Below are positions 1 through 8,433 of a stretch of 64,000 nt of DNA, one piece after another. Below the pieces are notes generated by a model. The model saw nothing but the letters and a program-made list of their open reading frames with translations. It searched no databases and had not been told where the DNA came from. The position numbers and the translations under genes were made by a program. The stretch is taken from contig NZ_MQUR01000018.1 in NCBI RefSeq assembly GCF_001953875.1, positions 31,648-95,647 of the forward strand. The letters are read 5' to 3'. How positions within the stretch are numbered: position 1 is the stretch's first letter; each line of letters begins with the position of its first letter. Origin of the DNA: Streptomyces amritsarensis (GTDB lineage: Bacteria; Actinomycetota; Actinomycetes; Streptomycetales; Streptomycetaceae).

Positions 1-18
1 ACGGTGGATGCTGGTCAT
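1..18 (-). CDS. 5' end of a truncated gene running off the left edge
   Basis: An ATG on the minus strand at 18 is preceded by a clear Shine-Dalgarno AAGGAG (30-25) at 6-nt spacing and opens a frame reading MTSIHR before the window ends. Only six codons are visible, so no function can be given. It is transcribed in the same direction as the defence genes to its right, but about 460 bp separate it from them. Confidence 0.5.
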
Positions 19-147
19 GACGTTCTCCTTGGCGTTGCGGGGGAGCGGTGGCGGCCGGCCTGCGGAGCCGAACCTCGTACGACCATTGCGCCCCGCCACC
101 CCCCACCCGTCACGCCACGGCATCTCGGGGCTTGACACGGGGGCGGG

Positions 148-240
148 GCGGTGAGAGGAATCGAACCTGTGCCGGGGTGCCAGACCGTGCTGTGCCGCGC
201 GGGGCCCAGCGACGGATGCCCGTCTGCCAACTACCTGTTC
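148..240 (-). pseudogene. Degenerate tRNA-like segment
   Basis: Read on the minus strand, this stretch carries a D-loop-like TAGTTGGCAGAC (233-222) and, about 60 nt later, a T-arm-like AGGTTCGATTCCT (168-156). Both resemble tRNA consensus elements and are spaced as in a tRNA with a long variable region. The T-stem has one mismatch, and I could not build a convincing anticodon stem or a 7-bp acceptor stem. It could be a decayed tRNA, an integration scar or chance. tRNA genes are common integration sites for genomic islands, and this one borders the defence island. Confidence 0.22.
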
Positions 241-416
241 AGTCCAACCACGGGTACCACGGAGCTGCCAGGGAAATCTGCGATGACCGTCAGCAGGTCA
301 CGCGAGACGTGGCCATGTGAAGGTGTGCTCGTTTCCGCCTCACGGTGATCACCCTGAAGGCTGGCGGTACCCCGAGGTAGTGATCGTTTGCGGGCAGGCC
401 CCAGCGGGCGCGGACG

Positions 417-443
417 CGCTTGAGGCCGCGGCGCCGCGAAGCG
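417..443 (-). terminator. Possible terminator after the HNH gene
   Basis: Outer arms CGCTT/AAGCG enclose the palindrome CGCGGCGCCGCG, with a small bulge on one side. It lies about 35-60 bp downstream of the HNH gene stop in the direction of transcription and would end the defence transcript. There is no T-tract, which is usual for high-GC actinomycete terminators. Confidence 0.35.
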
Positions 444-478
444 TTTCCGCTGCAGGAGTTCTCGTCTGATTGGACTCT

Positions 479-1330
479 TCAGGTCATCGGCGCTGCCAGC
501 AACTTCCGATATCCACCGCCACAGAATTCCTGATTTCTGGACAGGGCCCGGTAGAGCGCCGCCTTCCAGTGGTTTACGCCCTTCCTCTCTGCCCCGCGAG
601 CCAAGGCACCAAGAATCGACCGCAGACCCGTATCGCCACAGGAATCGTATGTTTGGTCGTACAGGTCGATTTGATCCGTCAGCTCGGCCACGGCCTCCAT
701 TTGATAGAAGCCGAAGAGGTCGAGGACTTTGAACTGTTTTTCGACTCTCTTGAAGGTCGAGTTGTCGATTTCGTCCGACTGGTGCAGGGAGTATCTGACC
801 GAGACGGTACTCTCGACTTCTATTTCCGCGAGCAGTATCTCAATGTCCGGGAATTCGTCGAAGTATGCGTGAAACATGAGTAGCCCGTCTGCCCGTCCGA
901 ATTCGTCCCCCTTTAGCCGATTGCACCTTTCGCAGACGGGTATGAGATTGTCGGCAAGGATCGAGTATTCTGGAAAATTGCTCTTGGGGAGAAAGTGATC
1001 GAGGGCGCATACTTGTGATCTTTCACACAGCGGGCAGCGAGAGTCGCGAGACAGCGCTGTCTGGAAGATCGAGTTTCTGAGACCTTCCAGAGGGCGTCCT
1101 TTGTCCAGGAGGGCGTAATTCCCCAGGAGGGCCTTGGTGAGTGCATCCGAACCATGGGCGAGCGACGTGAATCGACGAATGTCTCGCAGCACATCCTCGT
1201 AGTCGCCGTAGGCGTCAATAATTCCACTGCGTACGCCCATGAGGATGCGTTGCGAGGATGGTCGTCGCCGGCTCAAGGCAAGATCAAGATCAACCAGGCG
1301 GTCCCTGTCGGGGCGAGGAAGCCGAATCAT
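479..1330 (-). CDS. ptuB: HNH endonuclease, Septu PtuB-like
   Basis: A 283-aa predicted HNH nuclease. The zinc/HNH core is visible: C99-P-L-C102, then the D111-H112 pair and C133-x2-C136-N137 followed by RLKGDEF. The C99/C102 and C133/C136 pairs are the two zinc knuckles, and H112 is the likely catalytic histidine. About 95 N-terminal residues and 140 C-terminal residues have no motif I recognise. Its ATG overlaps the stop of the upstream ATPase gene by 4 nt, so the pair is translationally coupled. An ATPase followed by an HNH nuclease is the layout of Septu defence (PtuA-PtuB), in which a PtuA ATPase complex licenses PtuB cleavage of nucleic acid during infection. The Septu assignment is from architecture and order, not from a search; a retron-associated or related ATPase/HNH pair is the alternative, but no reverse transcriptase is present. 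Confidence 0.75.
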   Translation of the reverse strand: MIRLPRPDRDRLVDLDLALSRRRPSSQRILMGVRSGIIDAYGDYEDVLRDIRRFTSLAHGSDALTKALLGNYALLDKGRPLEGLRNSIFQTALSRDSRCPLCERSQVCALDHFLPKSNFPEYSILADNLIPVCERCNRLKGDEFGRADGLLMFHAYFDEFPDIEILLAEIEVESTVSVRYSLHQSDEIDNSTFKRVEKQFKVLDLFGFYQMEAVAELTDQIDLYDQTYDSCGDTGLRSILGALARGAERKGVNHWKAALYRALSRNQEFCGGGYRKLLAAPMT

Positions 1331-2874
1331 CTACCGGGCCGATCTCGGCTGATGCTCGTCAGGTAAGAAATGGACTGCGCGCTCATCTCGCCGTCGAACA
1401 GCTCCAGGATTTCATCCAGGTGCAAATTCTCATGCATGGATCGGAGGGTTGAGTGATAGTCGGTGGCGCTGCTATCCAGGCTGAATACGTGGCGTGTGAG
1501 CAGTCCTACATTTTCTGCGAAGGTTTCGATCTCTGGAGTGGCGACGAAGGTGAGATCCCCGAATCGCTGTAGGACTTTTACGTAGCGTCTGGGTACTTCC
1601 TGGAGGAGTACTGGTGAGTGCGTCGCCATCACGGCGTAGGAGTCGAATTGCTCCAGAGATATGCTGATGCTTTTGAGCAGGGCGGCCAAGAGTGGGGGGT
1701 GCAGATGGGATTCTGGTTCGTCGATGAGGACCAGTGAGCCGGGCTCCAGGTGTGCCACGAGCTGCACGACAATGTTGAGTACCAGCTTGTGTCCAGTGCT
1801 GAGGCCCGCGAAGGAATCCCGCCATGAATCACTGTCGAAGGCGAAAGCGTCCGACAGCTCGACCCGTTTGAACGACGGCTCTCGGCTCAGCGGAGACAGG
1901 GCTGCCACCAGTCTTTGCTTGCGCTCCGGCGTGCTGGCTCTGGCGAGGGCGGATATTACGTCGTCCTGGATCTCCTCGGCCCCTTTGAGTGATCCGGCGC
2001 GGGGTGAGTCCGAGTCGATGGTGTGATCGTATCTCCGAAGGCCGCAGTAGGTGTATCCGAATACCTCGCCGCTTGATTCCAGCCTATCTTCTTCCCTCCG
2101 GTTCTTTCCTGGCAGGTCGAACGTGTCGAAAGCGCTGTAGGAGACGGCTATGACCGAAGAGAATCGAGGCGTGCCTGCTTCTTCGGGGAATTCCCCGTAC
2201 TGCCGGATGAACCTCTCGTCGGCCCGGTCGGTGAGGTCTGCATGCGCAGTGTTGGCCAGGTTGGCAAGGAGCTGCGTTTTTCCGCACCCGTTGTAGCCCA
2301 CGACGACGTTGATGCGGCCGGGCAGGGGCGGGCGGTCCTCGAAACCAAACCGGACGGAGAAGGTCTCCCCTCCGACGCTCGTTCTGAACGTGAACGCGAG
2401 GGCGCTGTCCCGCGGGGCTGTTGCCCCTCCGAAAAGGGCTGTGGCATCTCTCAGCGCGAGTTCGGCGTTCCCATAGCGCAGGAGTGAGGCAGCCATCGCC
2501 GGCTCGTCGGCGAACGATTCCCTCAGTGAGGGGTCGAAAGCGATGTCGCGGAGCCCGGAAAGAATGCTGTCGCGCAGTTCGCGGGGAAGGCCATGCAGTG
2601 CTTCGTAGTAGGAAAATGCTTGCCCGAGTGAGCAGTAGCTTTCATCAAGCCGAACAAAGCTTTCGGGGATATCGGTGGCGCCGCTACGCTGCCCCCTTTT
2701 GATGATCTTGACGGATCCCAGATCTACGGACGCTTCCGTCCGAGACGGATAGAGATGTGCGTCGAACATGGTTTCATATCCGAAATCATCCCAGAGGTCG
2801 CGCCGGAGAACGAGTGCCGGAAGGGTGGACGGTACGGTGAAGCCCGCCCTGCGAGGCACCACAACAAAATGCAT
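1327..2874 (-). CDS. ptuA: AAA/ABC-like ATPase, Septu PtuA-like
   Basis: A 515-aa ATPase of the SMC/ABC-like class. Walker A is GYNGCGKT (193-200), an ABC-type signature LSTGHK precedes Walker B LVLIDEPESHLHP, and a switch histidine follows in ATHSP. The nucleotide-binding core is preceded by about 185 residues with no motif I recognise. In Septu systems the PtuA ATPase assembles into an oligomer that binds PtuB and controls its nuclease activity. The ATG has a GGAG ribosome site 7-8 nt upstream. The gene begins 91 bp after the giant helicase gene and overlaps the HNH gene by 4 nt. A strong hairpin lies in the 91-bp gap, so it may have its own promoter or be expressed at a lower level than the helicase operon. 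Confidence 0.78.
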   Translation of the reverse strand: MHFVVVPRRAGFTVPSTLPALVLRRDLWDDFGYETMFDAHLYPSRTEASVDLGSVKIIKRGQRSGATDIPESFVRLDESYCSLGQAFSYYEALHGLPRELRDSILSGLRDIAFDPSLRESFADEPAMAASLLRYGNAELALRDATALFGGATAPRDSALAFTFRTSVGGETFSVRFGFEDRPPLPGRINVVVGYNGCGKTQLLANLANTAHADLTDRADERFIRQYGEFPEEAGTPRFSSVIAVSYSAFDTFDLPGKNRREEDRLESSGEVFGYTYCGLRRYDHTIDSDSPRAGSLKGAEEIQDDVISALARASTPERKQRLVAALSPLSREPSFKRVELSDAFAFDSDSWRDSFAGLSTGHKLVLNIVVQLVAHLEPGSLVLIDEPESHLHPPLLAALLKSISISLEQFDSYAVMATHSPVLLQEVPRRYVKVLQRFGDLTFVATPEIETFAENVGLLTRHVFSLDSSATDYHSTLRSMHENLHLDEILELFDGEMSAQSISYLTSISRDRPGR

Positions 2875-2922
2875 GAGCGTACTCCAAAATCTATGTTCTC
2901 TCGGCCCGTGGGAGAGTCGGTG

Positions 2923-2957
2923 GCAGCGGGCAGGGACGAAGGGTCCCTGCCCGCTGC
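2923..2957 (-). terminator. Perfect 15-bp hairpin between helicase and ATPase genes
   Basis: Arms at 2923-2937 and 2943-2957 are exact reverse complements around a 5-nt loop. The element starts 9 bp after the helicase stop codon on the minus strand and lies 48 bp before the ATPase start. It looks like a terminator, an attenuator or an RNA-processing element separating the two defence modules. There is no T-run. Confidence 0.6.
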
Positions 2958-2965
2958 TCGGCCGG

Positions 2966-5900
2966 TCAGTCGAAGAGGCTCTGTAGTCTTGATTCGATCC
3001 AGCCCGGCCGCCGAAGCAGCTCGAACGTATCGACCGCGACGACCGCGCGCTCTGGCGGTTCGTTGCTGGCGAGCGGATTCTCGAAGGATTCGAAGACCTC
3101 GAAACCCTCTGCCTCCAACGAGGTCAGCGCACGGGCTACGCGCTTCGATCGGGCGGGACCGGTCCAGGACTCGAGAGGATGGGTGATGAGTACAGCGAGA
3201 TCCTGGTGCCGGGTATCTCTCAGGACTGGCAAGCCGTGGAAGGAATCGGCCTTCCAGTGGGAGAAGCTTCTCGCGAACTGCTCGGCGCGCTGGTGCGCGT
3301 AGACCTCCTCGGCGGCGAAGTCCAGGTTCCCTCCATCGAGCAGCTCGACCATCTGCACGGCAAGGCGCCAGTCGAGGAGCGGGTGGTAGGCGCTGTTGCT
3401 GTAGTCCCGAAGACAGTCGTAGCAGGACGAGTCGCACGGCACGGCCGTCAGGCTTCCGGAGCGGTGGCGTGTGAGATCCGCCGCTACCTCACCGGCGGAG
3501 AGCAGGAATTCGGCAGGGCGCTTTCCCAGCCAGGTCGAATACCCGGCACCGTTCTCCAGCGTGTCCGAGAGGAAGACTTGTGCCTGTACGCTGCCCTCGG
3601 TTTCCCCCCGCACAGGGTGTAGACCTGCCGAGAGTTCTTTTCCGTCGATGTCCAGCAGCCTGACGGCAGCGAGTTTCAGAACCGTGCCGAGTGAGAGCCA
3701 AGCGGCCCTTGCAGCCATGCGACGGGGGTCGAGAGCCAGATCCGCCGGTTGCTCGCGGAGGCCGACCAGGAGGACATCGGTCAGTTTTGCCGATGCCAGC
3801 GCCAGCTTCTCCTCGTTGCTGACCGAAGGCCGGGTGGGCAGGCCCAGATCCCTCGCACGGTCCGCATCGGCCAGGAGCTTCGTGTCGAGCAGACCGTCGT
3901 GCCCCTGGACCTTGCCGAACGGGTAGCCCTCACCTGTTCCCGCGTTGACCACCACGATGCGTCCCTCGCCACTCCTGAACTCGGCGGCCTTGGTCCAGCG
4001 TGGGACGAGGTCTGATGTGGGGTCGAGTGTGAGGCGTGCAGAGAAGGCGCGAGGTGTGAACTCGAAGGTGCCGTCGTAGTCCTGAGCCTTGTAGCTGGTG
4101 CGAAATCCGAGCGGCTGACACGACGGGAGCACCCGGTAGTCACCGGCGTCTCCTGCAGTGGCCCCACACACCGGACACGAATCTTCGGATTCGAGATTGA
4201 CGGAGAGGCATTTGGTGCAAATGCCCACCATGAGACGATCACTGTCCGGAGCCTTGCCTGGCAGCCACTTCCCGCCAGCGGGCTCATAGGTCACAAGCCC
4301 GACTGCTGTGTGCAAGGCCTTGTCCTTGACGACTTCACCGCCAGGTGCCCATTCCGAGATGGCGATGTCGATGTCGCGGTCGATGACGTCGGTGAGTTCC
4401 GGCCCGTGTGGCCTCTGATGGTGCAGGTTGCGGACCCTGGTGGGGAACCCGAACATGGGGAGCACTCCGTGCTCCGCAAGTGACTGGCTCAGCGGACCCG
4501 CGTCCGGCGACTTCGCCGCCACCTCCTCGATCTTGGAATAGAGGCCGGAAGTGGCCCAGGACACCAGCCAATCCAGCGAATGCGCACCAGGGGACGCCCC
4601 CTGCAGGAGAACCTGACACGCGTGCCTCTTGGCGACGTCGTTCCCGTCCAGCCAGGCACGGACGTCATCCCGTACCTGAGGCCATCCGCTGACGGTTCCG
4701 AAGGGTCCGTGGACATTGCGCCCCGGATCCCAGTCGGCCGTTCCTTCCACCGATCGGAAGGCGAGGGTCAGCAGGCTTGCGGCGTAGCAGCGTTGCAGGA
4801 TCTCAAGGCGGTCGAGATCCACATACGGGCTCGGCGAAGGGTCGCCGGTGATGCGGGAGGGGTGCTGGAAGTAGTGGTCGTCATGGGTCCTGGTACCACG
4901 ACAGAGGGTCAAGGCGATGGACAGGTGATCGAGTCGGCGGCCGGCCCGGCCCACCCGCTGCTGGTAGTTGAAGCGTTGTGGTGGCATGTTCGCCATTACC
5001 ACCGCGCGGAGCGCGCCGATGTCGACACCGGCCTCCATCGTGGTGGTGACACTGAGTAGGTCGACCTCGTCGACCAACTCGATGTCCTGCCCGCTGAGAA
5101 AGACCGACTGGAAGAGGGCTTGCCGGGCTTGCGCGTCGTCGTTGTCGGTCTGACCTGTCAGCTCCTCGCAGTGGAGCCTGAAGGGGACCCCGGCTTCGCG
5201 GGCCAGGAAGGTGTAGTAGTCGCCCAGAGTGACGGAACCAGGGTCGAGGGGTTCGGCGACGAGATGAGGGCTGTGGCAGAAGGCGCAGACGCCAGCGGAG
5301 CCGTGCAGGTGCCTTCTGGTGCAGCGTTCGCAGCGCCATTGCGTCCCGCCGGCCATGGCGATCCTGATTTTTTGGCCTTCGATCCGAGGCTCTGCGTCGC
5401 TGAGGCCCAGTGCATTCTTCACTTCTTGGATCAGTGCGTCCGGGAAAGCATCGTGACGTTGTGCGACTTCCTTTATGTACTTCCTTGCTGCTGTGTGCAG
5501 ATTTGCCGGCGGCTCAGGCCTCTGCTCCTGGAACTGGCGGCGCACACCGAGCAGCCTCAGTGCGGACATGCATACCTGACGGAAAACCTCGTCATCGAGC
5601 AACCGGCTCTTGGAAGTGAGGTCCTGAACGGCATAGCCGATGCCGAGCGACTCCAGGTCGCGTCCGCCTCCCGCGAAGACAGCCTGCTGGACCTGCGCTT
5701 GCACTGTTCGGTGGATTTCGGAGTTCAGGACGCGTAGATCGTTGGTGAGGGAACCATCCTCCCGCTCGACCGGGACATCTCCGGTCCAGTCGTAGAGATT
5801 GGTCCAGCTCCGTGACTCGGTGCTCTTGCTCAGCGAAAAAGAGGGTCCACCGGGATGCACGCCGTATTTGACTGCTTGTGTGCTGACTCCGTTGCCGAGT

Positions 5901-8410
5901 TCGACAAGCGTCGGGCCCTTCTGCTGGGCTCGGTATTCTGCCAGTACACGTTCTTGCTGGGGCGTCAGGCTGTCCTGGGCCAAGGCGAATACTGCGTTGA
6001 GTAGATCGGGTGAACCGCTCGTGCTGAGCTGTGTCAGGGCGGCCTGGTTGGCCACGTTGCCCTTGAAGTAGTCGGCTGCCAGGGCAACGAGATCCTTCGG
6101 GTGGTCGAGGGTGGCGATCACGAGCTGCCTGACCAGGTCCTGATAGTGCGATCGTTCCAGGCCCGCCGAGATCCGGGCCGCGTCCTGCCGGCTGTCCGAG
6201 AAGACAACGATTTTCGTCTGCAGCTGCCTCTTGAGAGCATCGGTCAGGACCTGGTTCGACTTCTCAAAACCTGTACCCATTGTTCGGATGGGGGATCTGG
6301 ATCGCGACGGGTCCTCGAACTGCCGGACGTTCTTGAAGATCTCCTTGTCTTCCCCGCAGCATGGACAGACCGTGGGAAAGGCGCGGACCTTCCCGAGGTG
6401 GCCCTGCGGTTGGCTCTGTGCCACCAGCAGGTATCCGTTGTTGTCCGCGGTCTGGTGACTTCCCACCTTGCCGCTCACGGGATCCAGAACGGCAGGAACA
6501 AAGGTGAACGTATATTCCGGCCGATTCCTTGCGCCGGGTCGACCACCCTTGTGTCTGTGCGACGACCTGTCGAGGTCGGAGCGTTCTCCCGCAGTGGGCA
6601 AGAAGATGCTGTAGACATCGGCGGTGCGATCGAATCGTGCTTTGTCCGGCAGGGATTCGAGATCCGTTGCGGTGGAGACCAGGTAGCGCCTCGTGGGATC
6701 CTGGCCGACGATCGGAGAGTTGAATCCGCCGAGGAAGACCTCTCCGCACGTGTCGCAGTACAGCAACTCCAGTACGCGGGCACCGCATTCGCAGGCATAC
6801 CTGGGCCGGCTGTAGAGCTTCCCGACCAGCCGGTCCGCAGATGGTTCCGCGGCCCGCGGTTGGACCTCCGTGCAGCTCCGATCCGCGCAGGCCCACATTC
6901 CGGTGACATTCCGGAAGAACAGGTGGAGCCGGAATCGCGATCCGGCATCCGACTCCCCATCGAGGCGCGAGATGAGTGCATCGGTGGCCTCCAGCGCCCT
7001 ATCGGGTGCGAGGCCAGGGAAAAGGCTGGCAGATACCTCGGTCAGCGGCTTCGCTCGGGGGGAGTCGTCCTCGTCGCTCGCCCTGAACGCGGCCTGGAGT
7101 GCCGCGTGCCGGTCAGGAAGGGGCGGCAAAGTCACTGTTTCTTCGCCACCGGCGCCTGCCCAGGGCATGAGATCGTTCCTTCCCTTGGCCCGGACGCGTT
7201 CACCGGCCAGCACAGAGAAGCGGTCGGCTGACCGTCCGAAGAAGTCGCTCAGAAACTTCCGGTCCACAGGGTTTTCCGGATCCATGGACGCAGAGGTCGC
7301 GATCACGGACAGCTGGTCGGATTCGGTGGACAGCCCGAGCCGGTCGATGAGCTTGCGCAGGAGGTAGGAGACCTCGGTGCCTTGAGTCCCCCTGTACATG
7401 TGGAGTTCGTCCACGACCAGGCTGAAGACGTGGTCCTTGGAGCTGTTCAGCCAGGCGCGGGTCCGATCGAAGATGGGATCCTCGTCTCGGCGCATGAGCA
7501 TGATGTTGAGCATGCTGTAGTTGGTGATGAGGACGTCCGGCGGAGCGACCTGCATGTCCCAGCGAGAACGCATCTCGGCCCCGAACGGACGCTGGAGGAA
7601 GTAGCGGGCCTCCTCGTCCTTCACGAGCCCGTCCGCGATGCGCTGCTCCAGCTGGTGGCTCCGGTCTTCCATCGAGGCCAGAGTCTTGCGCAGTTCCTGC
7701 ATTTTGGACGAGTTCGGCTTGGTGGCCAGTTCCAGAGGTCCGGCGACCGGGGTACGGCCGGTATAGCGCCCGAAGTGGAAGCGGTTGCCGCCACGGTGCC
7801 TGTCGAACCAGCTGCGCACGTCCGGTGCGTCCAGGCTGCGTCGCAACCTGATCAGTTGGTCTTCCACCAGCGCGTTCATCGGGTAGAGGAACATGGCGCG
7901 CATGGCCGCAGGCCTTCTGCTGCAGTTGCGTTGGGCCTGCCACTCCCGTGACGTGCGCCACCAAGGCCGCTGTGTCTCCTGGGGCTCTGCCGCGGCCCAC
8001 CGACGTGATTCATCCGTCAGCCTGGCCAGCACCGGGACGAGGAAGGCCTCGGTCTTCCCGGAACCGGTTCCAGATGTCACCACAATGTCCCGGCCCTGTT
8101 GGCTTGACTTCAGCGCGTCAGACTGGTGGGTGTAAAGCCTGGGGATTCCCCGGAGCAGACCGGCACCCAGAAGTCCGGCCAATTCCGGAAGGCCTATCTC
8201 CGTTGCCAGGTCTTCCAGGGTCTGGGGCGACTGCACGTACTGGGGCAACAGTTCCAGGTACGGCTCCTGGAAGAGGACCCCGGGAGTGTCGAGTAGCTCT
8301 CTGAGTTCCTCGCCCACCGATGAGTCGCGAAGGGAGTAGGCGGTGTCGTAGTACCGCTGAAAGTAATCGGCGAGCTGGCCGTGGATGGCCGACGGAGAAA
8401 TACCAGACAT
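2966..8410 (-). CDS. druE: Giant superfamily 2 helicase with DUF1998-type zinc domain, DruE-like
   Basis: An 1814-aa helicase. The N-terminal RecA domain shows a Q-motif-like YTHQSDAL (93-100), Walker A TSGTGSGKT (112-120), DVLITNYSM (292-300), a DELH box (334-337) in place of DEAD/DEAH, and ATSASM (371-376). The second RecA domain has VVFSDSRQDAA, then TTTMEAGVDIGALR and the motif VI QRVGRAGRR. Three zinc-cluster regions follow: CxxC pairs in CERCTRRHLHGSAGVCAFC, CTKCL...CPVC, and the C-terminal CDSSCYDCLRDYSN that marks DUF1998/MrfA-type helicases. Length and domain order match DruE, the helicase shared by all Druantia anti-phage systems. It sits last in a run of three tightly packed genes. 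The ATG has a GAGGA ribosome site. Other large DUF1998 helicases (DrmA/DrmB of DISARM, Dpd proteins) are alternatives, but their partner genes are absent. Confidence 0.75.
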   Translation of the reverse strand: MSGISPSAIHGQLADYFQRYYDTAYSLRDSSVGEELRELLDTPGVLFQEPYLELLPQYVQSPQTLEDLATEIGLPELAGLLGAGLLRGIPRLYTHQSDALKSSQQGRDIVVTSGTGSGKTEAFLVPVLARLTDESRRWAAAEPQETQRPWWRTSREWQAQRNCSRRPAAMRAMFLYPMNALVEDQLIRLRRSLDAPDVRSWFDRHRGGNRFHFGRYTGRTPVAGPLELATKPNSSKMQELRKTLASMEDRSHQLEQRIADGLVKDEEARYFLQRPFGAEMRSRWDMQVAPPDVLITNYSMLNIMLMRRDEDPIFDRTRAWLNSSKDHVFSLVVDELHMYRGTQGTEVSYLLRKLIDRLGLSTESDQLSVIATSASMDPENPVDRKFLSDFFGRSADRFSVLAGERVRAKGRNDLMPWAGAGGEETVTLPPLPDRHAALQAAFRASDEDDSPRAKPLTEVSASLFPGLAPDRALEATDALISRLDGESDAGSRFRLHLFFRNVTGMWACADRSCTEVQPRAAEPSADRLVGKLYSRPRYACECGARVLELLYCDTCGEVFLGGFNSPIVGQDPTRRYLVSTATDLESLPDKARFDRTADVYSIFLPTAGERSDLDRSSHRHKGGRPGARNRPEYTFTFVPAVLDPVSGKVGSHQTADNNGYLLVAQSQPQGHLGKVRAFPTVCPCCGEDKEIFKNVRQFEDPSRSRSPIRTMGTGFEKSNQVLTDALKRQLQTKIVVFSDSRQDAARISAGLERSHYQDLVRQLVIATLDHPKDLVALAADYFKGNVANQAALTQLSTSGSPDLLNAVFALAQDSLTPQQERVLAEYRAQQKGPTLVELGNGVSTQAVKYGVHPGGPSFSLSKSTESRSWTNLYDWTGDVPVEREDGSLTNDLRVLNSEIHRTVQAQVQQAVFAGGGRDLESLGIGYAVQDLTSKSRLLDDEVFRQVCMSALRLLGVRRQFQEQRPEPPANLHTAARKYIKEVAQRHDAFPDALIQEVKNALGLSDAEPRIEGQKIRIAMAGGTQWRCERCTRRHLHGSAGVCAFCHSPHLVAEPLDPGSVTLGDYYTFLAREAGVPFRLHCEELTGQTDNDDAQARQALFQSVFLSGQDIELVDEVDLLSVTTTMEAGVDIGALRAVVMANMPPQRFNYQQRVGRAGRRLDHLSIALTLCRGTRTHDDHYFQHPSRITGDPSPSPYVDLDRLEILQRCYAASLLTLAFRSVEGTADWDPGRNVHGPFGTVSGWPQVRDDVRAWLDGNDVAKRHACQVLLQGASPGAHSLDWLVSWATSGLYSKIEEVAAKSPDAGPLSQSLAEHGVLPMFGFPTRVRNLHHQRPHGPELTDVIDRDIDIAISEWAPGGEVVKDKALHTAVGLVTYEPAGGKWLPGKAPDSDRLMVGICTKCLSVNLESEDSCPVCGATAGDAGDYRVLPSCQPLGFRTSYKAQDYDGTFEFTPRAFSARLTLDPTSDLVPRWTKAAEFRSGEGRIVVVNAGTGEGYPFGKVQGHDGLLDTKLLADADRARDLGLPTRPSVSNEEKLALASAKLTDVLLVGLREQPADLALDPRRMAARAAWLSLGTVLKLAAVRLLDIDGKELSAGLHPVRGETEGSVQAQVFLSDTLENGAGYSTWLGKRPAEFLLSAGEVAADLTRHRSGSLTAVPCDSSCYDCLRDYSNSAYHPLLDWRLAVQMVELLDGGNLDFAAEEVYAHQRAEQFARSFSHWKADSFHGLPVLRDTRHQDLAVLITHPLESWTGPARSKRVARALTSLEAEGFEVFESFENPLASNEPPERAVVAVDTFELLRRPGWIESRLQSLFD

Positions 8411-8433
8411 GGAGATCCTCGCGAGGTTCGGAT

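Noticed and set aside
300..478. Short minus-strand frame reading GLKRVRARWGLPANDHYLGV between the HNH gene and the tRNA-like segment
   Set aside because: No start codon or ribosome site and no family recognised; it may be a decayed gene fragment but cannot be supported.
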